From NCBI GenBank assembly GCA_013368325.1, contig JAACJK010000169.1, positions 372,001 through 436,000 on the forward strand: a DNA stretch of 64,000 nucleotides. Direction: 5' to 3'. This DNA comes from Ephemerocybe angulata. Lineage: Eukaryota > Basidiomycota > Agaricomycetes > Agaricales > Psathyrellaceae. Of the stretch, positions 49,093 through 60,030 are shown piece after piece (position 1 is the first letter of the stretch; each line of letters begins with the position of its first letter). Position numbers and translations under genes: made by a program. Below the pieces are notes generated by a model, which saw nothing but the letters and a program-made list of their open reading frames with translations, did not search any database and was not told the DNA's origin.

Positions 49093-50855
49093 GGCTGAGT
49101 GAATTATTGGGAGGTAGGATAAGTACAGGGACGAGAAGCGCAAAGCGAAGGAGACGCGTTGCTAAACCACGCGTTTGTTTTGCTTTGTTTGCATCAGACG
49201 CGACCGCCTTCGGCGGCGCGAGTTTAAAATCCATGTATATGAGTGTGTGTCTGTGTGTAGTGTGAATCGGAGTACCAGCTCAGTTCGATGGAGGGTGTTC
49301 GAACTAAACGTACGGTTTAGGAGTATGGTCTTGGTCTGCGCACGATAAAATCTAAATGTATAGCCCGTCCTCCTATGTTATCTTTGAGTCAAATATGCTG
49401 GACGTGTCCCATGTCACGTAGCAGCTTGAAGCACGTCGACCACACACAAGCACCTACCTCAGGCATATGCACCGGTGAAGCGTAACTCTCCTGTGTAGAG
49501 GTCACATCTGCTTACAAGGTTCCGATTGTTTGGTGAGCGCATGAAGTTCACCCAGAGAACACCGCTCGCATTCAATGATCCAAAGAAAAGCATTATAGAA
49601 AGGCGATTCTACTGAAAGACCGTACACCTTGGAGTACCAGGCCCGAAGTGGTTGTGCTGCACAGATAAGCTCGAGAAATTAGGCGCCCAGTGAGTCCCAT
49701 GATCCGCCCCGTGGCCTCAACGCAACAGGATATGTCAGCCATTTCTCGAATGAGCTTGGGCCCAGACATCAAGCGGCCGGTGATAAGCCATGGCCGGAAT
49801 ACGCATGGCCACATAACAGATTCCAGAGTGTGTAGGACGGACACCATTCGGCGTGTCCGCCCAATAGGAAAGGTGTCTTGATCTACAGCGGTTGAGCGCT
49901 CGCGCGGTGATAGAGAGGTTCTTCCGGACCAGATGGAGTTCATCAAATGTCACCGCAAACTTCTCTGTTGGTCGGCTCTTCACCGCACACAAGAAAAGGA
50001 GGGATCGATTATCTTCCCCTCAATGTAGCATATGTATCATGGAAGAGAATGGATTGCGAAAGAGGACGACAAACCGCTCGGTAAAGGAAGAGAGGGAAGA
50101 TCACCCACCCTCCGACATCAGGAACGAAAATCCGGTAACTTCACTCAGGCTCCGCCCAAGGCCACAATAGGCGCCCAGCCCAAAACGAAAATAGAATCAC
50201 ACTTTCCTTCTAGATAAGGAGAGACTTATGATCATGGGAGTCTTACAGCTGGAAGAAAGGAACGAGTCCAATTGGGCAGCGCCTGTTTAGGGTCCTATAG
50301 AGCACTGATTACCCGTATATTACGGAAACTCGCGACTTCGTTTGTCTCTATTTGTTCATGGTCTTTCTTTTCGCATCTCTCGTCTCGCCGCCCTCTTATA
50401 TGTACATTTTTGTTTCAGTGTCCTACCCTGTCTTTTGTTCATCCACTCTTTTGTGTCCACTCCTTGCCCTTTTGTTACCAGGTCTTTTTGTCCTTTTGTT
50501 ACCAGTTTTTTTTTGTTACATTCTTAATACATTTACTTGGACCTTCAATATTGCTTTGACATTCTCTTCCGCTTGGTCCCATCGATGCAAAGGTCAAGTT
50601 TGTTGAACCCAGGGCTCTCGCCCTCGCTGACCAGTCGCCGAAGCGAAGCGAGGCCGGATCTTGTATTTCTTTACGCAATTACAAAATACACAATTTGATC
50701 GGACTCATGATGAGGGGTACAGCGCAGCGAACAAGAAATCATGCTTTGGTAGTGTGAGCTATGAGCTTTATTATGAGCTAGAGCCTAGCTGAAGGAACAT
50801 TTAGGTTCCTAGACGCTACAGTCAACCATGAAGTCCATTATAGAAATAGAGGCAC
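49093..50855. other. intergenic, no gene seen
   Basis: 1.76 kb. It should contain the upstream end of the MULE element, but no terminal inverted repeat was identified. A pyrimidine-rich stretch lies at 50350-50600. A short GC palindrome-like CGCCTTCGGCGGCG is at 49206-49219. Confidence 0.4.
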
Positions 50856-51462
50856 TCACGGAATAGGGATGAGCGGGGCGTCGCCTATGAACTCCTTCCC
50901 CAGGACTTTGATGTCCCAATGGACCCAAAGCGACCCGTTCTTGACCGTGAACGTGAGGGACCCCGAGACTAGAAACCAGTTGAAATTGAGGACAACAGGG
51001 CTACCCAAGCCTCCTTCGACGCATCCAAAGTCATGGCTCAAAAATCCGACCTTGACGGACGCGCAAATCGAAAGTGTCTTCTTGTCGACATCGATGCAAG
51101 CTTGAATCTTGAAGGTCCATAAACTATTAGCAGCGAAGTGCGTAAATCAAAGAGAGGGCTCACGGTAAAGTTTGCAGGACCAATCCCAAAGTTCACGGCG
51201 TAGCATTTGGCATCGGACGCCTTGCCAAAGACGGGCTCCTCGAGGATAGCGAAGACGTGGAGTCCCTCGTGGCCAGTCTCGTCGCTCGGCTCTATGTAGC
51301 GGTGGTGACGTTCAAGCCATTCCTTACCTGCTTTTGTGTTAGTCCCCAACGTCCGTCAATCGATATATGCGCTCTCACACTCCTGAACTGAACGAAGTGT
51401 GAGTCTGATATGCATATGTACAATATATGATGAGGATACGCACCTTCGTGGTCGGTGGTCAT
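50856..51462 (-). CDS. hypothetical protein, three exons
   Basis: Starts MTTDHEG at 51462; a 117-bp intron (GTGCGT...AAGCAG) joins KEWLERHHRYIEPSDETGHE. A second intron (GTGAGC...TTCAAG) joins IQACIDVDKKTLSICASVKV. The last exon ends VHWDIKVLGKEFIGDAPLIPIP. About 160 aa, with alternating hydrophobic strands and WVHWDIKV, so a beta-rich fold is likely. No signal peptide is present with this start. The stop TGA overlaps a good donor (CC|GTGAGT), so a further 3' exon cannot be excluded. Not recognised. Confidence 0.6.
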
Positions 51463-52624
51463 TGGGGGCGTTGCAGATAGTAGGTCAGTTCAACGGGGAA
51501 CGGAATGAGGAACTGGACTGAAGTGGGCTTAAATACCTTCACCGGCATTATGCATATGCCGATTTGTAACTGTGCAGTTTAAACCTGGTGTTTCCATTGG
51601 CTACTACATAGACGCAGGTATGGGCGCCCATTTTGACGCCAATTGATTTTTGACGTATGGGTCTGCGGACCAGAGCCAAATGTTCTCTTGTGCGCTATAC
51701 AGACGCAGATACGAGTGCCCATCGCCGTGTCACAATCCACCGCACTTGATAATTGAGTGGGAAATGTGTTTCAGTGCGCGGCAGGCAATCAACATGTATC
51801 CCTAGGGGGCAGCAGATTTATCCCTCATGACAATGAATCGCGCGGCAAAATCGAATGAAAGGGAGACTCCGGTGCAACTTAAGTACTTATCTACAGACGT
51901 CCATCCGTATCGAGCCTTCCTGACCAGTGTTCATTCCGGAAAATTGAAGCCCCGGACACTTCCAGACGTGCCATGAATCTATTCTTAGAGAGCGACCTTT
52001 GCTGTCGACGGTATTCAATTAGTGACCGTAAGCAACCCTTACAGTCGTTTGCATATTGGATGTCGCAGCAATATGCAAACGACTTTAATGGCATTCTCTA
52101 CGAATTAGGGCCGTCCTCCATTCTCGTCCACAACGACGCACGTTTTGCACTAAAATAGCAGCGCGGTAAAGTTTTCCCCGCTGCCCAAGGGGAGCCATTC
52201 GAGTTGTATACAATGGTCTAGTTTTTCTCCCGTGCATGCAAGTTGGATGTGCGCGCACTCCTCCCTGGTGCCGCGTGCTTGATGATGATGATGGCCCTGT
52301 GACCCGATGAACCTTGATTAATCATGGTCGCGTATGGGAGGCCTTCTCGAATTAAGTCCAAACCATTTAAACGGAAGTCAAAGGAGTGATTAAGCGCTGA
52401 GCTCACCAGACGCGGGGAGTCAGGACCCATCGATTAATGATACGAGCCCTGAGATCCTCGTCCGCAGACCGCCGATAGCATCTTTCCAGCCACACCGAGC
52501 AGTCCAGCCTCACACAAGAATCTGAAGCGGACAAAGGTTAACCCAGAGCAGCAATCCCGAAGCCGAGGGACTCAGAGCCAACACCTTACATGAGTATGAC
52601 ACTCCATTGGGCGCTAATCTCATC
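51463..52624. other. intergenic, no gene seen
   Basis: 1.16 kb, including the promoter side of the gene at 50856-51462 and a strong hairpin at 52043-52084. GGGCGCTAAT, one base off the GGGCGCTTAT motif, lies at 52609-52618 just before the tRNA. Confidence 0.4.
52043..52084. repeat. perfect 16-bp inverted repeat, 10-bp loop
   Basis: AGTCGTTTGCATATTG (52043-52058) and CAATATGCAAACGACT (52069-52084). Confidence 0.9.
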
Positions 52625-52695
52625 GCATTGATGGTGTAGCGGTAACATTGGGTCTTCCCATGGCCTAGCTCCGGGTTCGACTCCCGGTCAATGCA
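52625..52695 (+). tRNA. tRNA-Gly (anticodon CCC)
   Basis: A complete cloverleaf was folded by hand: acceptor GCATTGA/TCAATGC (7 perfect pairs), D stem GTGT/ACAT, anticodon stem GGGTC/GGCCT with loop TTCCCAT (anticodon CCC), T stem CCGGG/CCCGG with loop TTCGACT, discriminator A. It contains the expected TGTAGCGGTAA (A box) and GGTTCGACTCC (B box). No intron. Only a weak T-run (TTTGT) follows, so the Pol III terminator is poor. The anticodon stem has two G-U pairs. Confidence 0.9.
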
Positions 52696-53173
52696 TTTGT
52701 CGTGCGCTATTCGTCGAATCCTTAATTTTAATCCGTGATCCCTTGGGTAAAGGTTTTCATTTTTACCGCACTACAGAAGGAATTTTGAATGACTCCCATG
52801 GAAGCCGATTTTACTGCAATCAATGTCTGGCTGGTTTAGGGTATTATCTGTCCCATCGTCTGCACCGTAGCGTCGATTCAGGAGTGATATGGCTTGAGCC
52901 GAGTTCTGTAAGTACCGTCCATGTGGAGCAGAGAATTGAAGTGAATGACTCCCAGAAGTGACATTTCATTAGACGCTACTACTCGCTTTGGCTCCGCAGG
53001 TTCTCGGTTTCAACCCGCAGTTCTTCACACCCGTTCATTTAATCCGTGCGTATGTACCCCACGACGTCGAATAAGTATGATTGATCAAATGGCCACCATC
53101 CGCATATATAAGCCATTCTGTTGTCTCCCAAGAATGACAGACACGACCCCGTCCTTCGCTTTCCCTTGTCGAG
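52696..53173. other. intergenic, no gene seen
   Basis: Nothing recognised. A possible TATA (GCATATATAAGC) lies at 53102-53113, about 65 bp before the ATG at 53174. Confidence 0.4.
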
Positions 53174-53356
53174 ATGCACGCTATTATTTTCAACTTCGTA
53201 TCCCTCATTGCCTCCATCATCCTCGTAGGTGCGACCGTAGTGCCGAAAACACAAGATTCGGACCTCCCTGTACCTGACCCTATCGAATATCAAAGTGAGA
53301 AACTACGCGCGCAAGTCTACGAGCCAATTTCACTCATCCTTGACGATATCACGTAG
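53174..53356 (+). CDS. possible 60-aa secreted peptide
   Basis: A signal-peptide-like start (MHAIIFNFVSLIASIILVGA) is followed by an acidic 40-residue tail (VPKTQDSDLPVPDPIEYQSE). A TATATAA element lies about 65 bp upstream. A splice donor-like GTAGGTGCG inside the ORF means it could be the first exon of a longer gene. Not recognised. Confidence 0.35.
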   Translation: MHAIIFNFVSLIASIILVGATVVPKTQDSDLPVPDPIEYQSEKLRAQVYEPISLILDDIT

Positions 53357-53734
53357 AATGCGTTAGTCGCTGCTTTTTGGAACCCCCGAACCTGCTCAAC
53401 TGTGTGGAGTGGTGTGGAGGCATGCTCGAGGCCTGACTTAGGGGCTTGTGCGTGTATACCAGACAATTACCTGTTTCGCTTTGCTCATATCTCATCGTGT
53501 TGCTTCCAGGATATTGACAAAGCTTAACTAACCTCAACGCAAGACCTATATTCCTACGACCCTAGCTCGGTTCTACTTACGCTCGACATTCCAGCCACGA
53601 TCCATAGAATACAGTTTGTCATAAAGTGAACTATGGCCTGCCTACCTCTAAATCTGGTGTTTCCTTCTCTTCCTCTGAAGCTCACTTGGCCCGACTCCCA
53701 TTGTGTTCGATCTCATTGACTGAGCCCGACAATA
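53357..53734. other. intergenic, no gene seen
   Basis: Nothing supported. Confidence 0.4.
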
Positions 53735-54756
53735 TCATCGACGGCTCAACACCCCTCTTGTGCCGGTCGCAGTCGCATTCTCCGTGGTGGTCCATGACCG
53801 CCCCGTGGTGACGCGAAATATGATCATCTGGGGAGCCAATGCCTGCCACACAAAATTGCTCAGCTGCATTTCACTTGTACCGCATCGATAGTAAGAAAAA
53901 ACGTACGACGAATGAGAAATAGAGGAAGGAAAATGTGAATCTGAGGGCATACAGAACCGTGACGCTCCGCGTCGTCGGCGAAGTTCCTGTCGGCAACACG
54001 GTTACGATTGCGAACCCTAGCCCGAAAACGCCTGAGGGAGCTGCAGACTCAATCAGCGCTGCTGAAATTTTGGAGTAGGGGCGGTTCAACTCAGGCCCGA
54101 AGAGCCCATTCAACTCGCGTGTCCTGAGGAATATGCGGGATGCGAGGTAGAGAGTGGCAAGAATGTTGACGCTGACGGTGATGAATGCCCAGGACGCGGA
54201 CAGTTTGAAAGGGTTAATTTTGCTTTCGTACTCGAGCGGTAGTGCGTTCCAGATTCCGAGACCTTCGTTTGTTACAATGGCAGAGTGAGTGTATGTTTTG
54301 AACGAAAAGTGGGAGAACGCACTGATCGAGGCCAAATAGAGAGTGTAAAGAGGGGTGCAATACCAATGCTTGTCCGCCCAGAGGATCCAGCATCGATACA
54401 TCTAGATGTGAACATTTAGCATCTGCGTGGTTGAGAAAATCGCACTTCGTTCACGCACTAGTACCCCGTTCCCGACTGCAATAAACGCGACGACGGATAC
54501 GTTGCTCAGGTATCGCTTCCATCCGAGAGCCATACCACGGTAGACGAGCAGAATATTGTGCGCCGGGTCTAATGTAGCCCCTTCAAATGTGTCATGCACA
54601 TAGGTCGCATCGAGGGACGTGTCAAGGGAGAAGAGGGGGAATATGACGAAGGAGGCTAATATATAGAGAAGCCGTCCCTTGCGTTGCTCTTTCTTTGTTT
54701 CGAGATATACAGAAAGGCCATTCCGACCTGTTTCCGCACTGGGTCCCGAGCCAGCT
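53735..54756 (-). CDS. multi-pass membrane protein of agaricomycete 7-TM type
   Basis: The frame starts within an exon reading ETKKEQRKGRLLYILASF, whose start codon and first exon are unresolved. It continues through RGMALGWKRYLSNVSVVAFIA, then an intron (GTGCGT...CATCTAG) to MYRCWILWADKHWYC, then several hydrophobic helices (YLASISAFSHF, AFITVSVNILATLYLASRIF, YALRFTFSFLYFSF). A last intron leads to APQMIIFRVTTGRSW and the stop at 53735. The order (KKEQRKGR loop, a long extracellular loop, an IYRCW-like helix start, a C-terminal IIxRVxxGRSW) is that of a large agaricomycete family of unknown function. Internal exon ends were read by eye. Confidence 0.6.
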
Positions 54757-55233
54757 CAGAGCAAGACTGATTTCAGCAGATTCATTTACAACGATGGGGC
54801 GAAGGAAAATAGTATGACCCGGTGCTCATTGATGCTAAGATATTGACGTAGATGGGTATGCCAATTGGCACCAGTGCGGCGAACTATAGGGGCAGACGAT
54901 GCACTGAGACCGGATCTACCAGTGTTGCTGTAGCGTATACACTGAGTGGAATGGCACCGTGACTAGGGATAATCTGATTCGAGGAAGAGCCTATCGTATA
55001 TGGAGTCGAACATAGGCAACTTGGCCATAGTGGGTAAATAAATAGAGGCAAAATGAGGGATGAACGGTACGGTAAAAGGGTATGTGTACGGACTCGGGGA
55101 ATAAGACAGATGGGTCGCAAAAGTCGAAGAGGGGCGTTCGAGAGGTAGGAACGTATATGTGGACTAATCCAACACGAGACGAAAGCATCAACTTCTGTGC
55201 GTTGGTGACCGTTGGGCGACCGAGGAGAAAGAT
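54757..55233. other. intergenic, first exon of the membrane protein not located
   Basis: Should hold the start of the 53735-54756 gene and the 3' UTR of the gene at 55234. No other gene seen. Confidence 0.35.
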
Positions 55234-55770
55234 TTACAAAAGAAATTCGCCCTTCGACCCTGAAGTAACTCCGATTTGTTGGAGCGTGACTCCATCCATG
55301 TACGACTTCCCTCCTGCGTATTTGAACTTGTATCCAAAAAGACTCTGTCTACTCCCGATCGCTTGAAGGAATTCTTTCTTCAGCTGGGCAACATCGTCGG
55401 TAATGGGGACTGTCACTCGCGCGCTTTTGACTGGCCCATGCTTTTGCTTCCAAGTGAGGCTGATTTCGACATTATTTCGGCCCTCAAGTAGGGCATAGTC
55501 GCTGACAGCACGGCGGTGCGCTGACACGGCTTCTTCAAGGAAGTCGCGGAGCGAGTGTTGGAAAGGTATATCGACTGTGTCGCGTGCTCCAAGGTTGGAA
55601 TAGTCTAGGCCGTCTCCAATGGAGCGAGTGTCATAATCCTGCGGATAACGGTCAGAAGGTACTGTGGGGCGTGGAGTAGTCGATGCTCCTACACTATACG
55701 CATTTACGGCGGAAAGTAAACTGAAGGCGGTTATGAGAAGACCGAAGATTGAGTTCCAAAAGAAATGCAT
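55234..55770 (-). CDS. secreted ubiquitin-like-fold family, member F
   Basis: Exon 1 55693-55770 (signal peptide MHFFWNSIFGLLITAFSLLS) and exon 2 55234-55638. The 54-bp intron (GTAGGA...CCGCAG) is a multiple of three, so the unspliced frame is also open; spliced length 160 aa. The mature chain begins DYDTRSIGDGLDYSN, then VDIPFQHSLRDFLEEAVSAHRRAV. The C-terminal domain resembles ubiquitin closely in layout: EISLTWKQKHG, VPITDDVAQLKKEFLQAIG (helix), YKFKYAGGKSYMDG (compare the LIFAGKQLEDG of ubiquitin), then LQQIGVTSGSKGEFLL. It lies 21 kb from the other members. Function unknown. Confidence 0.78.
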   Translation of the reverse strand: MHFFWNSIFGLLITAFSLLSAVNAYSVGASTTPRPTVPSDRYPQDYDTRSIGDGLDYSNLGARDTVDIPFQHSLRDFLEEAVSAHRRAVSDYALLEGRNNVEISLTWKQKHGPVKSARVTVPITDDVAQLKKEFLQAIGSRQSLFGYKFKYAGGKSYMDGVTLQQIGVTSGSKGEFLL

Positions 55771-56923
55771 CGCGAGCTATGGTGAGTGAGAACGATAGTG
55801 GACTTAAGGCCTGATAAAGAGTGGAAGGCAGAGATGGGTTGATCCTTCTGTTGAATCGTAGTGCCTTCAGTATTTATGGTAATTTATTGCTCTACGGTAT
55901 GCCCTTCTCCAGTAAACATTCGCATTTTGTGAACTTCCGAAAGTCTTCATACTCACACGGTAAAAACGCGAGATTCCACCACATCCAACTGAGATGAGAC
56001 CATACTCTATGGTGATGGAACTGATTGTTTCATAGTCCTGAGTATGGCGAGGGGTAGCTCTACCAGACATGTACTTTTTCTCAATGCTCCGTAACTTCCC
56101 ATGAGCCATCGCGAGCGGTATACCAGCGTAAACACTGAGATCCTTTCCCAGGCTGGTGCGTCCCTGCGGTGTGTCGACCGATTTCGCTTATTCAGTCTCA
56201 GGGTCGAGTCTCGACTCCCGCGAACGAGCCACATACCTTCTTGAGGCCAGACGACGGACTCATGGGCACACTGGGATAATTTAATGATGCGCAGCTTAGT
56301 ATGGGTAATTTATTCAAATAGAATTTTCTACTTATTCCCAAATCCACACCCAGAGGAGGAACCAGCGCGATGATGTTTAACGAACATGACTTCTCTGATC
56401 ATCATATCCAGTGCTCGCAAGTGGGCGATGCGGGATTACAGCAATGCATTTATTTACGTAGCACAATCTATTTTGGCGCTATGCCATAGCGCCAGTGAAT
56501 GTCCAAAAGCTGAAGTCCGACTTTGGTCCGGGTGCTAGGTACCGGTGTCATAGGGCGCACCGTCCAGGTAGGCCCTGCGCACATACGTATGTATACTTGT
56601 TGCAGCTCCCATGGCCAACGAGAACGTAAGCGTGACATTGCATCCTCAACGCTGTGTGAACGTACGCATGGCATTCGCATTGGCCCTCTCGCCGACGCCT
56701 CACATGGCTATTTTCAGACCTATGGCCCTCATATCTACTTGGTGTTCCGAGTTTCAAGTCGATCGGTACTTACTACTATCGTTCACCGGCGCGCCGCGCA
56801 TGCAAAACACCACTCAGTGGATACACGTGAACTACCTCAGGAGGTCATATCAAGCGCTCGAGCACAGTGATGTCTAATCTAAAAAGAGCACTACAGCATT
56901 CGTATGTATTACTCTGAGGGATA
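55771..56923. other. no confident gene
   Basis: 1.15 kb with scattered short frames. The minus-strand frame at 55867-56109 has a protein-like stretch (DYETISSITIEYGLISVGCGG) but no gene model could be built. A 21-bp palindrome (TGGCGCTAT-GCC-ATAGCGCCA) lies at 56474-56494. Confidence 0.4.
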
Positions 56924-57320
56924 CTAAAGCTTTTCACAATTGATGTAGCACCCAACTTCGTTTTGGAAATACTTCACGACGGGGATTGGGATGGGAACAC
57001 AAACATACCGGTGGCTTGTCGTGTCGTTCGTCCAATTGAAGGCCTCTCCAATCATTCTATCAAATAAGTCCACAGATTAGTGTCCGAATGCGCGCGGCTA
57101 TCCCAATAGACATGTCAGAACTGGAGGAATGGAACCGACACCCCGGAAAGTCGCTCCGCGGGCGCCTATTTCATGTGACGGAACATGTAGGGGCAGTGTG
57201 ATTCCCGAAATACATGTATTGGTCGTTCGATCTTCGCAGCCATTGTCATGGGTATACTGGAGTACATTGCCACTGACTCGGACGGTGTGTGAAGGCCATG
57301 AAACATGTGCTAGGATAGAT
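56924..57320 (-). CDS. possible small cysteine-containing protein
   Basis: Two protein-like stretches on the minus strand: VSGNVLQYTHDNGCEDRTTN with CISGITLPLHVPSHEIG (about 57170-57280), and MIGEAFNWTNDTTSHRYVCV ending VGCYINCEKL with a stop at 56924. An intron between them is likely (acceptor TTGATAG near 57062), but no donor keeps the phase, and no start codon was identified. It may be decayed. Confidence 0.3.
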
Positions 57321-57462
57321 GTGAGCCACTGAGAGCTTGGCGCGTTAGTCATCGATTTGGCACGTGTTTGGCTACTTCGACGCTGATCTCCCTGCAATCA
57401 TCAGAACATTTGCCGCCCCCTCTCTCCGATGAATGGCTGCCCTCGTCAGCCCTCGTCCTCCT

Positions 57463-58490
57463 CGATGCATCGCGGCGTGCCGGAGACTCATCTCTCCGGC
57501 GAGTTTGACATGCAATCTATCGTTCCTCCCTCCTCGTCGCTTGAACTAGAGCTCGTCTGGTGCATCTATTCTCCGTACTACACGGATCTCAGGGGCCGGT
57601 GTCCACCACGGCTGGTGGACCAGTAGTAGAACTTGAACTGCCCGCACGCCTGCGACGAGTGCCGCACACCATTCATCCTCTTTGCCGTTCCGTATCGCCC
57701 GACCAACGGTACCAGAACATCTCCATGTGTCCGCCGTGGCCCCCTCGCCCGATTGGAGCGATGATCATGATGGATACGGTACGCAATCCTTACTTTGCAC
57801 CTTGAGCTTACTTTGCACGTTGACCTGCGGCCTCGCCTTCGTGCTTCGTTATCGTTCATTCTTTGACTTTACCTTCTATCGCTGGACCTTGCGGTACTAG
57901 AAGGTTTCACTCTATCACTTGGAGTCAACTCAGAACCGATCGAAGTGGAAAGCGTTGTGTACCACCGCTTTGAAACGATGCAGCTCCCGATCACTCTCCA
58001 TCTGCTCAAGTCGTTCGGAGCTTAGGGGATTCGAGATCGCGACACCATGTTTAGCTGATATGCACCACTACAGCACCATGTTTTCGAAAGTGTATCGTGA
58101 CCCCGCCTGGACCTCGAAATGCGCGCTCCACCTGACGAACTTAGCAGTTTGACTCTGTCGCCGCTGACTGCGCTGCTCACGATTCGCCCCACGGCGGGTC
58201 CCCCTTAGACTTGTCCATGTCGATTGAACACGCCCGTCGCGCCTGCTAAGATTACCGGCGCGCACAACCGTCCGAACATCTCGCGCTGGTCGCTCTACAT
58301 ATGCTTTGCCGGATTGTGCGTACCACCATCAACCCTAATTGCATTCGTTTCCCCAACACACTTCCCGCTCACCGAGTGAAAGTCCGGATCTAACACGCGT
58401 CCTCGTCGATTTGAAATGACTGTCGAACTCGGAAAACGATTCAGACCATGTGCTCGTGGATCAGGATGTCCGACCAGCTCTTTCGCTGAT
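57463..58490. repeat. diverged copy of the inner half of the inverted repeat plus loop
   Basis: Collinear with 20807-21830: GCATCGCGGCGTGCCGGAGA, TGACATGCAATCTATCGTTC, AACGGTACCAGAACATCTCC, and later CCCAACACAC...AACGATTCAGACC matching the loop. The homology is continuous from arm 1 into the loop. No gene is seen in it. Confidence 0.75.
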
Positions 58491-59584
58491 CTACTTTTTG
58501 GTGAGTCGCTTGAGAACGCTGCTCGTTACGAGTCTTCTGCCGCCGTCTCAACCTTCCTGGATGTGTCCGAATCGGCATGACTTCGGCTTCGGTGTCCGCT
58601 GCCTTCGGAGTTGCCTCCCAGTGTCAATCCCCATCGCTCACACTTCGCAATCAGACCTTCCAATACCTCCTGAGCGCTGAGTGTTCGGCGATTGCCGTGC
58701 TTGAGCGCTAAAGAACCAGAAAACTCGAGGGCACCTAGTGCCATCCTGCCATCCTTACATTGTCGCGTTCTTCCCAGCAGAACATGCTCTGAGGAAAACA
58801 ACAATAGCTCCAAAAAGACGATACTTGAAACTCGGACCTCAGTGCAATCTACAATCCCATCTTTCGGAAGAAATATGGCTCTGTTAAGAGCTTCGTTGGC
58901 TTCGTCGATCACAGAAACACAGAAACAGGGGGAATGCATTGAGCATGACTCAATAGGTGTCTTCAGGTATGTAACTTAGAACTTGACCTAGTAGTCGTCG
59001 TCAACGGGGGGCATGCAGAGCCTACATCCTCTTGTCGAATGGCTGCGTATTCACGGAACTTTTTAACCTAGTGCGCTTCAGCTCACTTTTTATGATAATA
59101 ATCCTCGCCGGATTCCGGTAGTTATATCGAAGAAATTTATTCTCTCGTACACCGAGTCCACCAATTATGGCGAGTCCAGACAGCACTGCGCTCACCGTCG
59201 CACCGGAGAGGCGCACATGAGATTATACGCCGGGATTTCAAGGCCGACAAAAGTACATACCTAAGCTGGACCTTGCAGCTCGTACATATTCAAAGAATAT
59301 ACCTTCCTCTACAAGTACAACCGAATCGATCCTCAGCCACCGTATTCTGAATAACACAATGCAGTCGTTCGCCACTGTTCTCCTCTTGGCCGTTGCCCTC
59401 CAGGCCCCTGCTCAGTCCCTGATATGTCAATGTAAGTTCGTACTGTAACTTCTATCTCCGTGCGAGGCTTTAGTTGCGCTCATGTTTACCTCCCTTCAGT
59501 ATCGCTACCACAAGCGGTGGTAACGGATGCCCCCAGACACCTCCTCCCACTATCTCGGTTGCATGTACGTATTTCTGCTGCCGC

Positions 59585-59588
59585 CCGT
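59585..59588. repeat. target-site duplication (left), small LTR element
   Basis: CCGT, matched at 61423-61426. A 5-bp CCGTT reading is possible if the LTR is taken to start one base later. Confidence 0.75.
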
Positions 59589-59818
59589 TGTGGCAGTGCA
59601 GATTGCACCACCACCTCGTCGTCCCTGCTAGTAGATTAGATTAGATGCTGTCGTCCCGATGTAGTCACTGCCAGCGCGCCGAGAATAGATATCACACCTT
59701 GCCTTCGACGCTATCCGAACGGCCCAGCGCAGCTTCGCTGCCTCTGCTCGACGCCTTTCCGAGCCGCTCACCAGCCCACCAGCCCGCACGCCGAGAGCAG
59801 TCTTCCTAGACTGCTCCA
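59589..59818 (+). repeat. left LTR of small element
   Basis: 230 bp, same as 61193-61422; starts TG and ends CA. Confidence 0.93.
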
Positions 59819-59820
59819 TT

Positions 59821-59845
59821 TGGTGACAACAGTGCGATTCGATCC
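59821..59845 (+). promoter_or_regulatory. tRNA primer-binding site
   Basis: TGGTGACAACAGTGCGATTC plus GATCC. Its complement reads as a tRNA 3' end: a T-arm-like GGATCGAATC, then an acceptor strand ending GTTGTCACCA. The acceptor sequence is close to that of fungal serine tRNAs; that identity is an inference. Confidence 0.75.
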
Positions 59846-60030
59846 ACGCCAGCTGCCAGCGCGACCGCTACCTGCTTTTCGAGACTCGAGAACACTGCTT
59901 TTCCGAGTTTCGTCGACTCTATACAAGCGCCAACCGATAAGTGACAAGGGAGAACAAGTGAATAAGCGACAAGTGACAAGGGAAGATTCAGATACAGGCT
60001 GATTCGTCAAGTGACGATTATCCGCCGACC

